The notes beneath the pieces were generated by a model, which was given only the letters and a program-made list of their open reading frames with translations, ran no database searches and had not been told where the DNA came from. The position numbers and the translations under genes are program-made. Positions 1 to 8,773 of a stretch of DNA of 64,000 nt are shown here, piece by piece (the first letter of the stretch is position 1; each line of letters starts with the position of its first letter). The stretch lies in assembly GCF_900605495.1 (NCBI RefSeq), contig NZ_LR027603.1, positions 1,998,643 through 2,062,642 on the forward strand, written 5' to 3'. This DNA comes from Bacilliculturomica massiliensis (GTDB lineage Bacteria; Bacillota; Clostridia; Peptostreptococcales; Anaerovoracaceae).

Positions 1-343
1 TGGATATGATCATGCTGTATCCCAATCCCTGCAGCGACCGGAAAAAGATCAGCACGGGAAGCGTCTTCGACAGCAGCGGCAGCAGCAGCGACACAGCTCC
101 GAAGAAAAGGAATCCCAGAATGAATTGATTCCGGTACCCCTTCAGATCCGCCAGCCTGCCAAAGAGCAGCAGCGTACAGGTAGGCACCACCGCGTAGACC
201 AGCGACAGCCAGCTGACGCCCCCCACGTCGGTCCCAAATTCCTCCGCCAGGACAGGCAGCGCCAGATTGATACTGTTCACCGCATACGCGCAGACCAGAT
301 TTGCGATCCCAGTGATATAAAATATTTTCCACTTGTATTCCAT
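1..343 (-). CDS. MFS transporter, N-terminal part (cut by window edge)
   Basis: About 114 N-terminal residues of a major facilitator membrane transporter are visible; the rest lies beyond the window. Hydrophobic helices alternate with short loops, and a motif-A-like loop (GRLADLKGYR) follows helix 2, as in drug/H+ antiporters of the 14-helix DHA2 (EmrB/QacA) type. The start ATG is preceded by a GAGGAG ribosome binding site. It is divergent from the two-component system to its right. The substrate cannot be told from this fragment; export of drugs or metabolites is a family-level guess. Confidence 0.75.
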   Translation of the reverse strand, partial: MEYKWKIFYITGIANLVCAYAVNSINLALPVLAEEFGTDVGGVSWLSLVYAVVPTCTLLLFGRLADLKGYRNQFILGFLFFGAVSLLLPLLSKTLPVLIFFRSLQGLGYSMIIS

Positions 344-551
344 ATTAACGATCCCACTCCTCCTCAGCGCCTGTTCGGGCGCCGGTAAGACTCCTTCTTC
401 ATCCTCTGATATTATAGTGCATAATCGTCTCTCTGTCAGTATTCCCCGGCCGACTCCCAATAAAACTCTGTGTTTGTCTTCGGTAGACAGTTTCCAGCCC
501 CCCGTGCTAAGATAGATGAGATAGAGATAAACAGACAGAGGGGGAAATCGC

Positions 552-1217
552 ATGCAAAAAATCATGATCATTGAAGACGATCCCGCGATCCGGGAAGAAC
601 TGGCTCTCCTGCTCGGAAACGAGGGCTACCGGGCGCTGACGGTTACCGAATTTGTAAATGTCCCGGAGCAGGTGACAGACGCGGATCCGGACCTGATCCT
701 CCTGGACCTGGGGCTGCCGGGGCGGGACGGATTCTCTCTGTGCGCTGACATCCGCAGAAACTCCGGCGCCCCGATCATATTCGTCACCAGCCGGGATTCC
801 GCCATGGACGAACTTCAGGCGCTGAGTCTGGGCGGCGACGATTACATTACAAAGCCCTACAATATGCTCGTTCTGCTGGCCCGTGTCAAAGCCGTCCTGC
901 GGCGCAGCGAGAGCTCTGCGGACGCGGATATTCTGACAGCCGGGAAACTCAGCGTCAGTCTCACCAGAGGGACCGCCTCCTTCGGTTCCAAAACAGCAGA
1001 GCTGACCAGAAACGAGCTCAGGATCCTGGTCCGGCTGATGGACCGCCCCGGGGAGATCGTCTCACGGGAGGACCTGATCGAAGCTCTTTGGGACAGCCGC
1101 ATTTACATCGACGATAACACGCTGAGCGTCAATATGACCCGCCTGCGCTCAAAGCTGGAAGCCCTGGGGCTGCCCGATTATATCAAGACCCGCCGCGGTC
1201 TGGGGTATCAGCTGTGA
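552..1217 (+). CDS. OmpR/BceR-type response regulator
   Basis: DNA-binding response regulator of 221 residues. The receiver domain (about 1-115) has the acidic pair D9/D10, the phospho-acceptor D52 in LLDLGLPG and the conserved lysine in YITKPYN. A winged-helix output domain (about 125-221) ends in the recognition-helix pattern NTLSVNMTRLRSKL. It overlaps the histidine kinase by 4 bp, and a Bce-type ABC transporter follows, so it most likely activates that transporter when antimicrobial peptides are sensed. A GGGGGAAA ribosome binding site precedes the ATG. The peptide itself cannot be predicted. Confidence 0.92.
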   Translation: MQKIMIIEDDPAIREELALLLGNEGYRALTVTEFVNVPEQVTDADPDLILLDLGLPGRDGFSLCADIRRNSGAPIIFVTSRDSAMDELQALSLGGDDYITKPYNMLVLLARVKAVLRRSESSADADILTAGKLSVSLTRGTASFGSKTAELTRNELRILVRLMDRPGEIVSREDLIEALWDSRIYIDDNTLSVNMTRLRSKLEALGLPDYIKTRRGLGYQL

Positions 1218-2227
1218 GCCCCGGCGAATTTCTGTCCGATCGGCTGGGCGGTCTCCTTCTCCACCTGATCGTCATGGCCGCCACCGGCGTCTTTCTGCTG
1301 GCGTCGGGTACGGAAAGCGGCGTGCTGGTCATCGTCTTCCTGGCCTGGGCGCTGGTGCTGCTCACGGTCCACGTATGGGATTACCTCCGGCTCCGCGCCT
1401 ATCTGCGGGAGCTGAACGCCATCATGGACGGACTGGATCGAAAATATCTGTTCGCCGAATGCGTGCCAAGGCCCCGCGGGATCTTCCAGCGCAGATCGTT
1501 TGATCTGATGCGCAGGTCGGGTAAGGCAATGATCGAAGCAGTGTCCGACGCGCAGGCTTCCCAGCGCGACTATCGCGAATACATCGAAAGCTGGGTCCAC
1601 GAGATAAAGACGCCCATCACGGCGGCGCAGCTCATCTGCAGACAGACAGATCCGGACATCAGACGCCGGCTCTCCCGGGAATTGGCGGCCATCGACGATC
1701 ACGTGGAGCGCGCCCTGTTTTATGCAAGAGCCGAGAGTCCTGAAAAAGACTTTATCATCCGCCAGATCAGTTTGGATGATATCGTGTCTCAGGCCCTGGA
1801 TCGCCACCGGGCGCTCCTCATCCAAAGCGGCGTGCACATCGAGACGAAAGACCTCTGCCAGACTGTATATACCGATGATAAATGGGTCAGCTTCATGGTG
1901 GGGCAGCTGCTGCAAAACGCCGTTCGCTACCGCCGCGGCCAGGACCCGGCCATCACGCTGTCCGCCTGTCCTCTGGGCCGTCAGGTCCAGCTCACCGTCT
2001 GCGACAACGGAATCGGCATCCCGCCGCGTGACCTCTCCCGTGTCTTTGAACGCGGTTTCACCGGCGCAAACGGCAGGTCCCGCGGCGGTTCCACCGGAAT
2101 GGGGCTGTATCTCTGCCGCAGGCTGGCCGGCTTTCTCGCCGTCGATCTTCAGATCCGGTCCCGCGAAGGCCGCAGCACAAGCGTGACGTTGACCTTTCCT
2201 GCAAAAGAAGACCTTTCAAAAATGTAA
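1214..2227 (+). CDS. Intramembrane-sensing histidine kinase (BceS-like)
   Basis: Sensor kinase of 337 residues with only two transmembrane helices (about 10-30 and 35-55) and almost no extracellular loop. That is the hallmark of BceS-type kinases, which sense flux through a partner ABC transporter rather than ligand directly. The phospho-acceptor is H129 in SWVHEIKTPI, followed by the N box (NAVRYRRG), G1 (DNGIGIP) and G2 (GSTGMGLYL) of the ATP-binding domain. The start is GTG, overlapping the regulator's TGA. It is the cognate kinase of the preceding regulator by position and family. Confidence 0.92.
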   Translation: MSPGEFLSDRLGGLLLHLIVMAATGVFLLASGTESGVLVIVFLAWALVLLTVHVWDYLRLRAYLRELNAIMDGLDRKYLFAECVPRPRGIFQRRSFDLMRRSGKAMIEAVSDAQASQRDYREYIESWVHEIKTPITAAQLICRQTDPDIRRRLSRELAAIDDHVERALFYARAESPEKDFIIRQISLDDIVSQALDRHRALLIQSGVHIETKDLCQTVYTDDKWVSFMVGQLLQNAVRYRRGQDPAITLSACPLGRQVQLTVCDNGIGIPPRDLSRVFERGFTGANGRSRGGSTGMGLYLCRRLAGFLAVDLQIRSREGRSTSVTLTFPAKEDLSKM

Positions 2228-2355
2228 GATAAGATCATGGCAGTTCGATACCTGCCGTCTTGCCTCTGATGTATCCTTTTATTATCCGCAGCCGGCAGGG
2301 ATGCATACATTTTGCGGGCCCTGTCAATATGGATGATACAAAAGGAGGCATCGAA

Positions 2356-3114
2356 ATGCTGCATGTAGAAAACATAGAAAAATATTACGGGAGCAGAAAT
2401 AACGTCACAAAAGCTCTGGACCGCATCAGCTTTGATGTGGCGAAGGGGGAATTTATCTCCATCATGGGGGCCTCGGGCAGTGGAAAAACCACTCTGCTCA
2501 ACTGTATTTCCACCATCGACACAGTCAGCGCCGGCCGCATACTGCTGGACGGAGAAAACATCGCGGAACTGTCCGATCGCCAGCTGGCCCGTTTCCGCAG
2601 GGAACGGCTGGGCTTTGTGTTTCAGGATTTCAACCTGCTGGATACTCTCACGCTGGAGGAAAACATCGGTCTCGCCCTCACCATCAACCACGCGGACCCG
2701 CAGACCGTGAAAACGAAAGTGCGGGAAGCGGCGGAGCAGCTGGGCATTCAGGAGACGCTGGACAAATTCCCCTATCAGGTGTCCGGCGGACAGAAACAGC
2801 GGGCGGCGTGCGCCCGGGCCATGGTGGCGGGGCAGTCCCTGATCCTTGCTGACGAACCCACCGGCGCCCTGGACTCCGGCGCTTCGAAAAACCTACTGGA
2901 GATCATGACGCGGATGAACCGGGATATGGGGGCTACCATCCTCATGGTCACCCACGACGCATACAGCGCCAGCTACGCGTCACGGGTACTCTTTCTGAAG
3001 GACGGCAGGCTGTTTAACGAGCTGATCCGGGCGGACCGCACACGTCCGGTCTTCTACCACGAGATTCTGGACGTGCTGGCCCTTCTGGGGGGTGATATCA
3101 GTGACGTTATCTAA
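2356..3114 (+). CDS. Bce-type ABC transporter, ATP-binding subunit
   Basis: ATPase subunit of 252 residues of the MacB/BceA group. Visible are Walker A (GASGSGKTTLL), the signature VSGGQKQR, Walker B with catalytic Glu (LILADEPTGALD) and the switch His (VTHD). I chose the ATG that follows AAAGGAGG at 2341-2348; an upstream in-frame ATG has no such site. The permease gene overlaps its 3' end. Family knowledge places it in removal of peptide antibiotics from their lipid targets and in signalling to the BceS-like kinase. The 128-bp gap upstream probably holds the regulated promoter, but I cannot pinpoint a box. Confidence 0.92.
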   Translation: MLHVENIEKYYGSRNNVTKALDRISFDVAKGEFISIMGASGSGKTTLLNCISTIDTVSAGRILLDGENIAELSDRQLARFRRERLGFVFQDFNLLDTLTLEENIGLALTINHADPQTVKTKVREAAEQLGIQETLDKFPYQVSGGQKQRAACARAMVAGQSLILADEPTGALDSGASKNLLEIMTRMNRDMGATILMVTHDAYSASYASRVLFLKDGRLFNELIRADRTRPVFYHEILDVLALLGGDISDVI

Positions 3115-5053
3115 GCTGTCCCTGCGAAACGCCCGGCGTCAGGCCAGAGACTATCTGGTCTATTTCGTCACGATCATCATGGCGGCGGCTCTGGTCTACG
3201 CCTTCAACGGTCTGGTCTTCTCCCGGGAGCTCCGCAGACTGGGAACCATGATGGACAGCCTGCCTCTGGTGATCGTTCTCACAAGCATAGTCGTAGTCTG
3301 TATCGTGGGATGGCTGGTCCAGTACACCACCGCCTTCATGCTGGCAAGACGCAGCCGGGAGCTGGGCACCTATATCCTGATCGGCCTTGAACACCGTCAG
3401 GTCGCCGGACTCTTTTTTCTGGAGAACCTGGCTGTGGGGACGGCGGCCCTGGCCCTGGGAACGGTTCTGGGCAATCTACTCTTTCAAGCCCTGCGGGCCG
3501 TCACGCTATCTCTGTTTCACGTCCCCTACGTCTTCGGATTTTCTTTTTCTCTCAAGGCGGTGGGACTGACGCTGTTTTATTTTGCGCTGATCTATCTGTT
3601 TGCCCTGTTCCGATGTCACAGGCGCATTCAGTCCATGAAGATCTGCGGCCTGATCGCTTATGACCGCCAGAACGAAAGAGAAGTCATCCGGAAAAAGCGG
3701 GGCCGGCAGAAGATCTTTATCGCTTCCATCCTCTCCGGCCTGATCGGGACCCTTCTGCTTCTTCTCCGCCATCTGCCTGCGGGGATTTTAGGCGCAGCCT
3801 TGATCATCTTTTTCCTGTACGGCTTTTTTATCAGTTTTTCCTCCGGCGTTCCCTCCTACTTTGAAAAACGTCCGGAAAAGAAATACAAGAACGGCGTGCT
3901 GCTCATATTCCGGACTCTGTCGGCCAAACTGGCCACCATGGGCGTGGTCATGGCCACCATCTCCCTGCTGTTTACCGCCACCCTGATCTCAGAGGGCTCT
4001 GGTATGCTGTTTAACGCCTTGTTTCAGAGCCGCAGCGAGCAGACCACCTGCTACGATCTGTTCATCGCCTCCAGCAGCCTGGAGGAAGATCACTTTGAGG
4101 ATTATTTAGCCTATATTGACCGGAATATCTCTGTGCGGGAATCCATGCGGTATGATATCTATCAGGGCGAGGATCAGCAGGTCACCGATCATATCGGTGC
4201 AGCCGCCGACTACTGGAGCTGTTTTGATTATGACACATTGATGAAAGCCAGCGACTACGCCGCCCTGCGCTCTATGCTTGGCTATCCGGAGATCTCCCTC
4301 GGCCCCGGCCAGTACCGCGTCCACTGCATGCCCTATCTGGCCAAGATCCTGAAGGAGTATTCCCTGCCGCTGTCAGTGAACAGACATACTCTGGCTCCGG
4401 CAGGAGTCAGCACAGAAAGTTTCACTCAGTCTCTGTGGGACGGCAACGGCCGGGGATTCATTCTCGTCGTGCCTGATGAAGTCCTGGTCTCCTGCCCGGT
4501 CAGCCACAGCATCTACGCCGCCATGACCGACGAGCCGGTGAGCGCCGGCCAATTTCAGGCCCTCTGCCAAATACGGGATGAAAAGGATACGGCGGGCGGA
4601 AGTTATGACACGCTTTTTTCCAAGGCTGCAGCAGAGGCTGAAAGCGCCTCCATGTATGCGGTCATCGTCTTTCCCCTGTATTATCTGGCCCTGGTGCTCA
4701 CCATGGTGGCGGCGACCATCCTGACCATTCAGCAGCTCAGCGAATCAGACCGTTACCGGCGTCAATTTGAACTGCTCCGTAAACTTGGAATGGACCGCCG
4801 CGAAATGAAACAGGTCCTGTTCCGGCAGTTTGCCATATTCTATATAATGCCCGCTCTGCCTCCGCTGTTCATCGGCATCCCCTTCATTCTGTCCCTGGGA
4901 GGCGCCTTCGATCCCGGTACGCTTTCGGGACCGGCGCATCTTCTAATGACCACCGGGTCGGCGCTGGGATCGTTTTTCTCCATCTATCTGGTGTATATCC
5001 TGACGGCGTACGCCAGCCTGAAACGGAATGTGCTGCCGGAACCGTACGGCTAG
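3101..5053 (+). CDS. Bce-type ABC transporter permease (FtsX-like)
   Basis: Membrane permease of 650 residues. The start MTLSKLSLRNARRQARDYL is typical of BceB proteins; it is a GTG with GGGGGG 8 nt upstream, overlapping the ATPase gene by 14 bp. About ten transmembrane helices are present, with FtsX-like blocks at roughly 60-170 and 515-640. Between helices 7 and 8 lies a large extracellular domain (about 310-500), which in this family binds the peptide and signals to the kinase. A GTG 9 nt upstream is a less well placed alternative start. It is followed by a strong bidirectional terminator. Confidence 0.92.
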   Translation: MTLSKLSLRNARRQARDYLVYFVTIIMAAALVYAFNGLVFSRELRRLGTMMDSLPLVIVLTSIVVVCIVGWLVQYTTAFMLARRSRELGTYILIGLEHRQVAGLFFLENLAVGTAALALGTVLGNLLFQALRAVTLSLFHVPYVFGFSFSLKAVGLTLFYFALIYLFALFRCHRRIQSMKICGLIAYDRQNEREVIRKKRGRQKIFIASILSGLIGTLLLLLRHLPAGILGAALIIFFLYGFFISFSSGVPSYFEKRPEKKYKNGVLLIFRTLSAKLATMGVVMATISLLFTATLISEGSGMLFNALFQSRSEQTTCYDLFIASSSLEEDHFEDYLAYIDRNISVRESMRYDIYQGEDQQVTDHIGAAADYWSCFDYDTLMKASDYAALRSMLGYPEISLGPGQYRVHCMPYLAKILKEYSLPLSVNRHTLAPAGVSTESFTQSLWDGNGRGFILVVPDEVLVSCPVSHSIYAAMTDEPVSAGQFQALCQIRDEKDTAGGSYDTLFSKAAAEAESASMYAVIVFPLYYLALVLTMVAATILTIQQLSESDRYRRQFELLRKLGMDRREMKQVLFRQFAIFYIMPALPPLFIGIPFILSLGGAFDPGTLSGPAHLLMTTGSALGSFFSIYLVYILTAYASLKRNVLPEPYG

Positions 5054-5070
5054 AGAACAGCAACAAAAAA

Positions 5071-5120
5071 CCGGGCGGAAGATCCCTGTCCTGCCGCCCG
5101 GCCCCGATTCTCTTTTTCTT
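5071..5120. terminator. Bidirectional intrinsic terminator
   Basis: An 8-bp perfect GC stem (CCGGGCGG with CCGCCCGG, 5071-5078 and 5094-5101) is flanked by an A-run on the left and a T-rich tract on the right. It therefore works on paper for both the transporter operon (+) and the convergent alcohol dehydrogenase gene (-). Confidence 0.85.
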
Positions 5121-5174
5121 ATCTTCGCCGGTCTCCGCCGGCCTTCGCTGGTCTTCTCCAGTTCTGATCTTTTA

Positions 5175-6344
5175 TCAGAACTTCACCGCTTTTCCCTCAT
5201 AGATGCAGTGCAGCAGCTTTTTGATGTCCTCTTTGTCCGCCAGTCTGGGATTGGACGACGTGCAGGGATCGGCCGCGGCCTCCGCGGCGATCTCGTCTAC
5301 CCTCAGGCGGAACTCGTCCTCCGGCACGCCGTATTCTTTCAGCGACTGAGGGATCTTCATGGCGTCTGACATGGCCTGAATGAATTCAACCAGTTTATCC
5401 ACCAGTTTTTCCTCATCCTTTTCTTCCACTCCCACCGCTCTTGCGATCTGCGCGTATTTTTCGCGGGCCCGGGCGTCCTCCGCGTTGAAAGCGATCACGT
5501 AGGGCAGATAGATGGCGTTGGCCAGTCCGTGGGGCAGCCCGAAAATATGTCCGGTCTTGTGGGCGATGCTGTGGGTAATGCCCAGCAGCGCGTTGGTGAA
5601 CGCCATGCCCGCCAGACATTGGGCGTCGTGCATTTTCGTACGCGCTTCCTTATCTCCTTCGTAGGATTTCACCACGTTGTGGAATACCATCCTGATGGCC
5701 TGCAGAGCCAGCGGATCGGTAAAATCGGAAGCGTTTCTTGCCACATATGCCTCGACGGCGTGCGTCAGCGCATCCATGCCCGTATGGGCCGCCAGTTCCG
5801 CAGGCATGCGGTCGGCCAGTTCCGCGTCCAGGACCGCCACGTCCGGCACGATGTTGTAATCGGCCAGAGGATACTTGATCCCCGTGGTCTCATCGGTGAT
5901 GACGGAGAAGGCGGTGACTTCCGCCGCCGTGCCCGAAGTAGACGGAACGGCCGCGAAACGCGCCTTCTGTCTCAGCTCCGGAAGGCTGAACGGTTCTTTG
6001 ATCTTTTCAAAATCGGTCTGCGGATACTCGTAAAAGATCCACATGGCTTTCGCCGCGTCGATGGTAGAACCTCCGCCCAGAGCCACGATCCAGTCCGGCC
6101 GCTCTTTTTCCATAAACTCCGCTCCCCGCTTGACTGTGGTCAGGCTGGGATCGGGTTCCACTCCCTCATATACGGCGATTTCCATTCCCGCCTCTTCCAG
6201 ATGTCTGCGCGCCTGTCCCAGAAAACCGAAACGCTCCATAGACTGACCGCCGGTGACGATGACCGCCTTCTTTCCTCTCAGCTCTTTCAGCGCGGCCAGG
6301 GAGCCGCGGCCGAAATAAATATCTCTCGGAATTGTAAACCTCAT
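5175..6344 (-). CDS. Iron-containing alcohol dehydrogenase
   Basis: Group III (Fe-dependent) alcohol dehydrogenase of 389 residues, close to the family length. The NAD(P)-binding motif GGGSTIDAAK is near residue 95. Metal-binding residues appear in the His-rich block HSIAHKTGHIFGLPHGLAN and in the preceding DALTHAVEAY segment. It should interconvert an aldehyde or ketone and an alcohol, as in butanol/ethanol-type fermentation; the substrate is not readable from sequence. It is the last gene of a minus-strand run. Its ribosome binding site is inside a hairpin that looks like a terminator (see 6345-6388), so expression may be gated. Confidence 0.9.
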   Translation of the reverse strand: MRFTIPRDIYFGRGSLAALKELRGKKAVIVTGGQSMERFGFLGQARRHLEEAGMEIAVYEGVEPDPSLTTVKRGAEFMEKERPDWIVALGGGSTIDAAKAMWIFYEYPQTDFEKIKEPFSLPELRQKARFAAVPSTSGTAAEVTAFSVITDETTGIKYPLADYNIVPDVAVLDAELADRMPAELAAHTGMDALTHAVEAYVARNASDFTDPLALQAIRMVFHNVVKSYEGDKEARTKMHDAQCLAGMAFTNALLGITHSIAHKTGHIFGLPHGLANAIYLPYVIAFNAEDARAREKYAQIARAVGVEEKDEEKLVDKLVEFIQAMSDAMKIPQSLKEYGVPEDEFRLRVDEIAAEAAADPCTSSNPRLADKEDIKKLLHCIYEGKAVKF

Positions 6345-6388
6345 AAAAAAACCTCCTGTATGCGTTGAAATAACGTGTGTCAGGAGGT
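6345..6388 (-). promoter_or_regulatory. Hairpin holding the ribosome binding site, with a U-run abutting the start codon
   Basis: On the minus strand ACCTCCTG (6388-6381) pairs with CAGGAGGT (6358-6351) around a 22-nt loop, and seven Ts follow directly before the ATG of the alcohol dehydrogenase gene. The 3' arm is itself the Shine-Dalgarno sequence. The same element therefore looks like an intrinsic terminator for the upstream ADP-ribosylglycohydrolase gene and like a lid on translation of the downstream gene. Confidence 0.6.
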
Positions 6389-6410
6389 AGTTTTTGTAGA
6401 TTTCAGATTC

Positions 6411-7481
6411 CTATTCTTCTTCCTGCAAAGCGCGAATCATTTTGTCCGCGCCGTGGACCATCAGATCCGCCAGCTCCACCTGCAGGATCCATTTAAACGG
6501 GATCTCCATGCTTCCCAGGTAAGCCCCCAGTATATTGCCGCAGATCGCAGCCACCGTATCGCTGTTGCCGTCGTGATTGACCGCCAGATACATGGCCGAT
6601 TCAAAATCATTGGGATAACGCATAGCGCAGTAGACGGCCAGAGCCAGGGCTTCTTCTCCCGTCCATCCGCCGCCGATGGCCGCGATGTCCAGCAGATCCG
6701 CCGCGGCCTGATCGCTCTTTCCCAGCGTCTGATCCTGGCTTTTCGCCAGGCTGACGGCCCGCGTCACCGCTTCCAGCGTCTCCTGAAAACCCTCATACCG
6801 CTGCAGTTCTTCCAGCGCTCCTGCCAGCGCGCTCTCCAGATTGGCCCCCGAAATGATCTCTGCGATAACGTAGGCCAAAACGCCTGCCGGAAGATATGCG
6901 CTGGGATGTCCGTGGGTGATCGCCCCGCTCTCGCAGCCGATCTTGAAGGCCATCTTTGAATCATCGTAAAAATACAGGCCCACCGGCGCGGCGCGCATGA
7001 CCGCTCCCGATCCTTTGCTGCCGTTGATGCGGTTGGTCATAGTCCCGTACTTTCCGTTGATGCATCCCGCCAGGGTGGGTATGCTGGTGCGCCCGGGTCC
7101 CCTTTGAGTGTACAGTTCTTCCCACTCCAGCACTTCGCCCTTCAGCAGAAATTCATAGTTCTTGTCCGCGAAATATCCCGTCTGCGTATACAGCCATTTC
7201 TGATAAGCGTAAAAGATGCAGGGCGTATAGCCGTATATGCCCCGCTCCTTTGCCCTGGAATCGGCCCAGAGCAGACCGTCCACCGTAAAAGTGGTCATCT
7301 GCGTGTCGTCGGAGATCAACGCCTTGCCGCTGGTGCTGTCCAGCACCAGCCGGCGGATCCCTTTTTCCCCGTAGCTGTTCTGTATCTCTTCATTTGAAAG
7401 CATTTCCACCGGATACCCCAGCGCGTCGCCCACAGCGCCGCCCAGCAGGCAGCCTCTGTAATAATCCTTGCTGTTTTTCAC
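6411..7481 (-). CDS. ADP-ribosylglycohydrolase family protein (DraG-like)
   Basis: Protein of 356 residues with the ADP-ribosylglycohydrolase fold: GGAVGDALGYPVE near the N terminus, the metal-site motif SDDTQMT, and a C-terminal NHDGNSDTVAA block. Family members remove ADP-ribose from proteins or small molecules using two Mg ions. The last motif usually reads DSD or DTD; here the first Asp is Asn, which may weaken one metal site. The start is GTG with GAAGGAG upstream, 1 nt after the stop of the DUF45 gene, so the two are co-transcribed. A sirtuin/macrodomain pair at 20-21.6 kb also handles ADP-ribose; any link is inferred. Confidence 0.88.
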   Translation of the reverse strand: MKNSKDYYRGCLLGGAVGDALGYPVEMLSNEEIQNSYGEKGIRRLVLDSTSGKALISDDTQMTTFTVDGLLWADSRAKERGIYGYTPCIFYAYQKWLYTQTGYFADKNYEFLLKGEVLEWEELYTQRGPGRTSIPTLAGCINGKYGTMTNRINGSKGSGAVMRAAPVGLYFYDDSKMAFKIGCESGAITHGHPSAYLPAGVLAYVIAEIISGANLESALAGALEELQRYEGFQETLEAVTRAVSLAKSQDQTLGKSDQAAADLLDIAAIGGGWTGEEALALAVYCAMRYPNDFESAMYLAVNHDGNSDTVAAICGNILGAYLGSMEIPFKWILQVELADLMVHGADKMIRALQEEE

Positions 7482-7482
7482 G

Positions 7483-8037
7483 TCAGTCTCCTTCTTCGAT
7501 CGAGATGTCCCGCTGGAACTCCCGCAGCGCCGCCCTGCGTTTTTTATAATCAGGCAATACTTTTTCCACCACTGCCCAAAACTCCGGCGAATGATTCATC
7601 TCCCGCCGGTGGGCCAGCTCGTGGACCACGATATAGTCGATCAGCTCCGGCTCCGCAAAGATCAGGCGATATGTAAAGTTCAGATTGCCCGCCGACGTGC
7701 AGGAGCCCCACCGCGTTCTGGCGGAGTTCACTTTGACGCTGCAAAAATCCACGCCCATCCGCGGAGCAAAATACTCGCACCGCCGGGTCAGATATTCTTT
7801 CGCCTGTTTTTTCGCTGTCCGGACCTGAGCCGGAGAGAGCTGGATCACCTGCCGCCGCTCTCTCCGATCCGCCATCTTTTGCTGCGTGCTTCTGATCCAG
7901 CCTTCTTTTTCTCTGACGAAGGCCTCTATAAAGTCCATCTTCGCCCGGAAGGGAGCCCGCACTTCCACGCTCCCGTCAGGCCGCACATAGATCGCCACCG
8001 TCTTTCTCCGGCATCGGACCAGTCTGTAACTATTCAT
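7483..8037 (-). CDS. DUF45 / YgjP-type metallopeptidase
   Basis: Protein of 184 residues of the M48-like DUF45 (YgjP) family. The zinc motif is HELAHRREMNHSPEFW, that is HExxH plus a downstream His. The TRWGSC signature about 30 residues earlier is also typical. The cellular substrate of the family is not known. Its start overlaps the stop of the GerMN lipoprotein gene by 8 bp, and its stop lies 1 nt before the ADP-ribosylglycohydrolase start, so all three form one operon. Confidence 0.88.
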   Translation of the reverse strand: MNSYRLVRCRRKTVAIYVRPDGSVEVRAPFRAKMDFIEAFVREKEGWIRSTQQKMADRRERRQVIQLSPAQVRTAKKQAKEYLTRRCEYFAPRMGVDFCSVKVNSARTRWGSCTSAGNLNFTYRLIFAEPELIDYIVVHELAHRREMNHSPEFWAVVEKVLPDYKKRRAALREFQRDISIEEGD

Positions 8038-8662
8038 AGAGCGGCATCACCATCTCCACGTCCTCTCCCTCTCCGCTGTCTACCTCCTGTATGCCGTAGG
8101 GCACCGTAGTATCCAGATGTCCCATGAGCGTGTCCGCCGGCGCGCCGCCCACTGTGAACCGCACCCGTTCCACCTGATCGAAGGATTCGGTCAGCGTCCG
8201 CACGATCTGTTCCACCAGAAGAGATTCTTCCGTGGATCCGCCGGAGAGACCCTGAGACATGAAGTCCACCGTCACTGTTTTTCCATCCTCATCAAGGGAC
8301 GCTCCGTCCACCTTAATATTGTCTCTCAGCATCGTGGTATAGTTATCGCCGTCGGGCACCTGTGAAAGAGCCTTCAGGGTTTCCAGATAGACGGCTCCGG
8401 GAGTGGCCGTGATCGTGGCGTCCATCTCGGGCATCAGATGCCCCAGCGATTCGTCGCCCTCATTCACATACTCCTGATTCACATAGTAGAGCTCCACCTG
8501 GTAATTCTGCTCTCCGTCCCCCAGCGTCCCCGGGTTTGCCTCGCTGTCGCTGCATCCGGCGAACATGGCCCCTGCCAATACCGCGGCGAAACACAGAGCC
8601 GCGGCCAGCCATCTGCGCCCCGCCCTGCTTCTTCCGATCTCACTTTTCCTTTTTCTATTCAT
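8030..8662 (-). CDS. GerMN-domain lipoprotein
   Basis: Lipoprotein of 210 residues. A basic N terminus and hydrophobic core are followed by the lipobox FAGC at about residue 36. The rest matches the GerMN (sporulation and germination) domain, with the pattern GAVYLETLKALSQVP and a conserved VDFMSQGL segment. GerM-type proteins act on the outer face of the membrane or in the spore envelope; the exact role of a single-domain member is not known. GGGGAG precedes the ATG. First gene of the GerMN-DUF45-glycohydrolase operon. Confidence 0.82.
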   Translation of the reverse strand: MNRKRKSEIGRSRAGRRWLAAALCFAAVLAGAMFAGCSDSEANPGTLGDGEQNYQVELYYVNQEYVNEGDESLGHLMPEMDATITATPGAVYLETLKALSQVPDGDNYTTMLRDNIKVDGASLDEDGKTVTVDFMSQGLSGGSTEESLLVEQIVRTLTESFDQVERVRFTVGGAPADTLMGHLDTTVPYGIQEVDSGEGEDVEMVMPLYE

Positions 8663-8773
8663 GTTTCTCTCCCCTTTCCGCCCTTTCGGGCATCCCTTAT
8701 CCCCTGTTTATGCTCTCATGTCCGGCCCCTTTCCGGGTCAAAGTCCGCAGAGATCGTTCCCCTGCCGGAAGCA

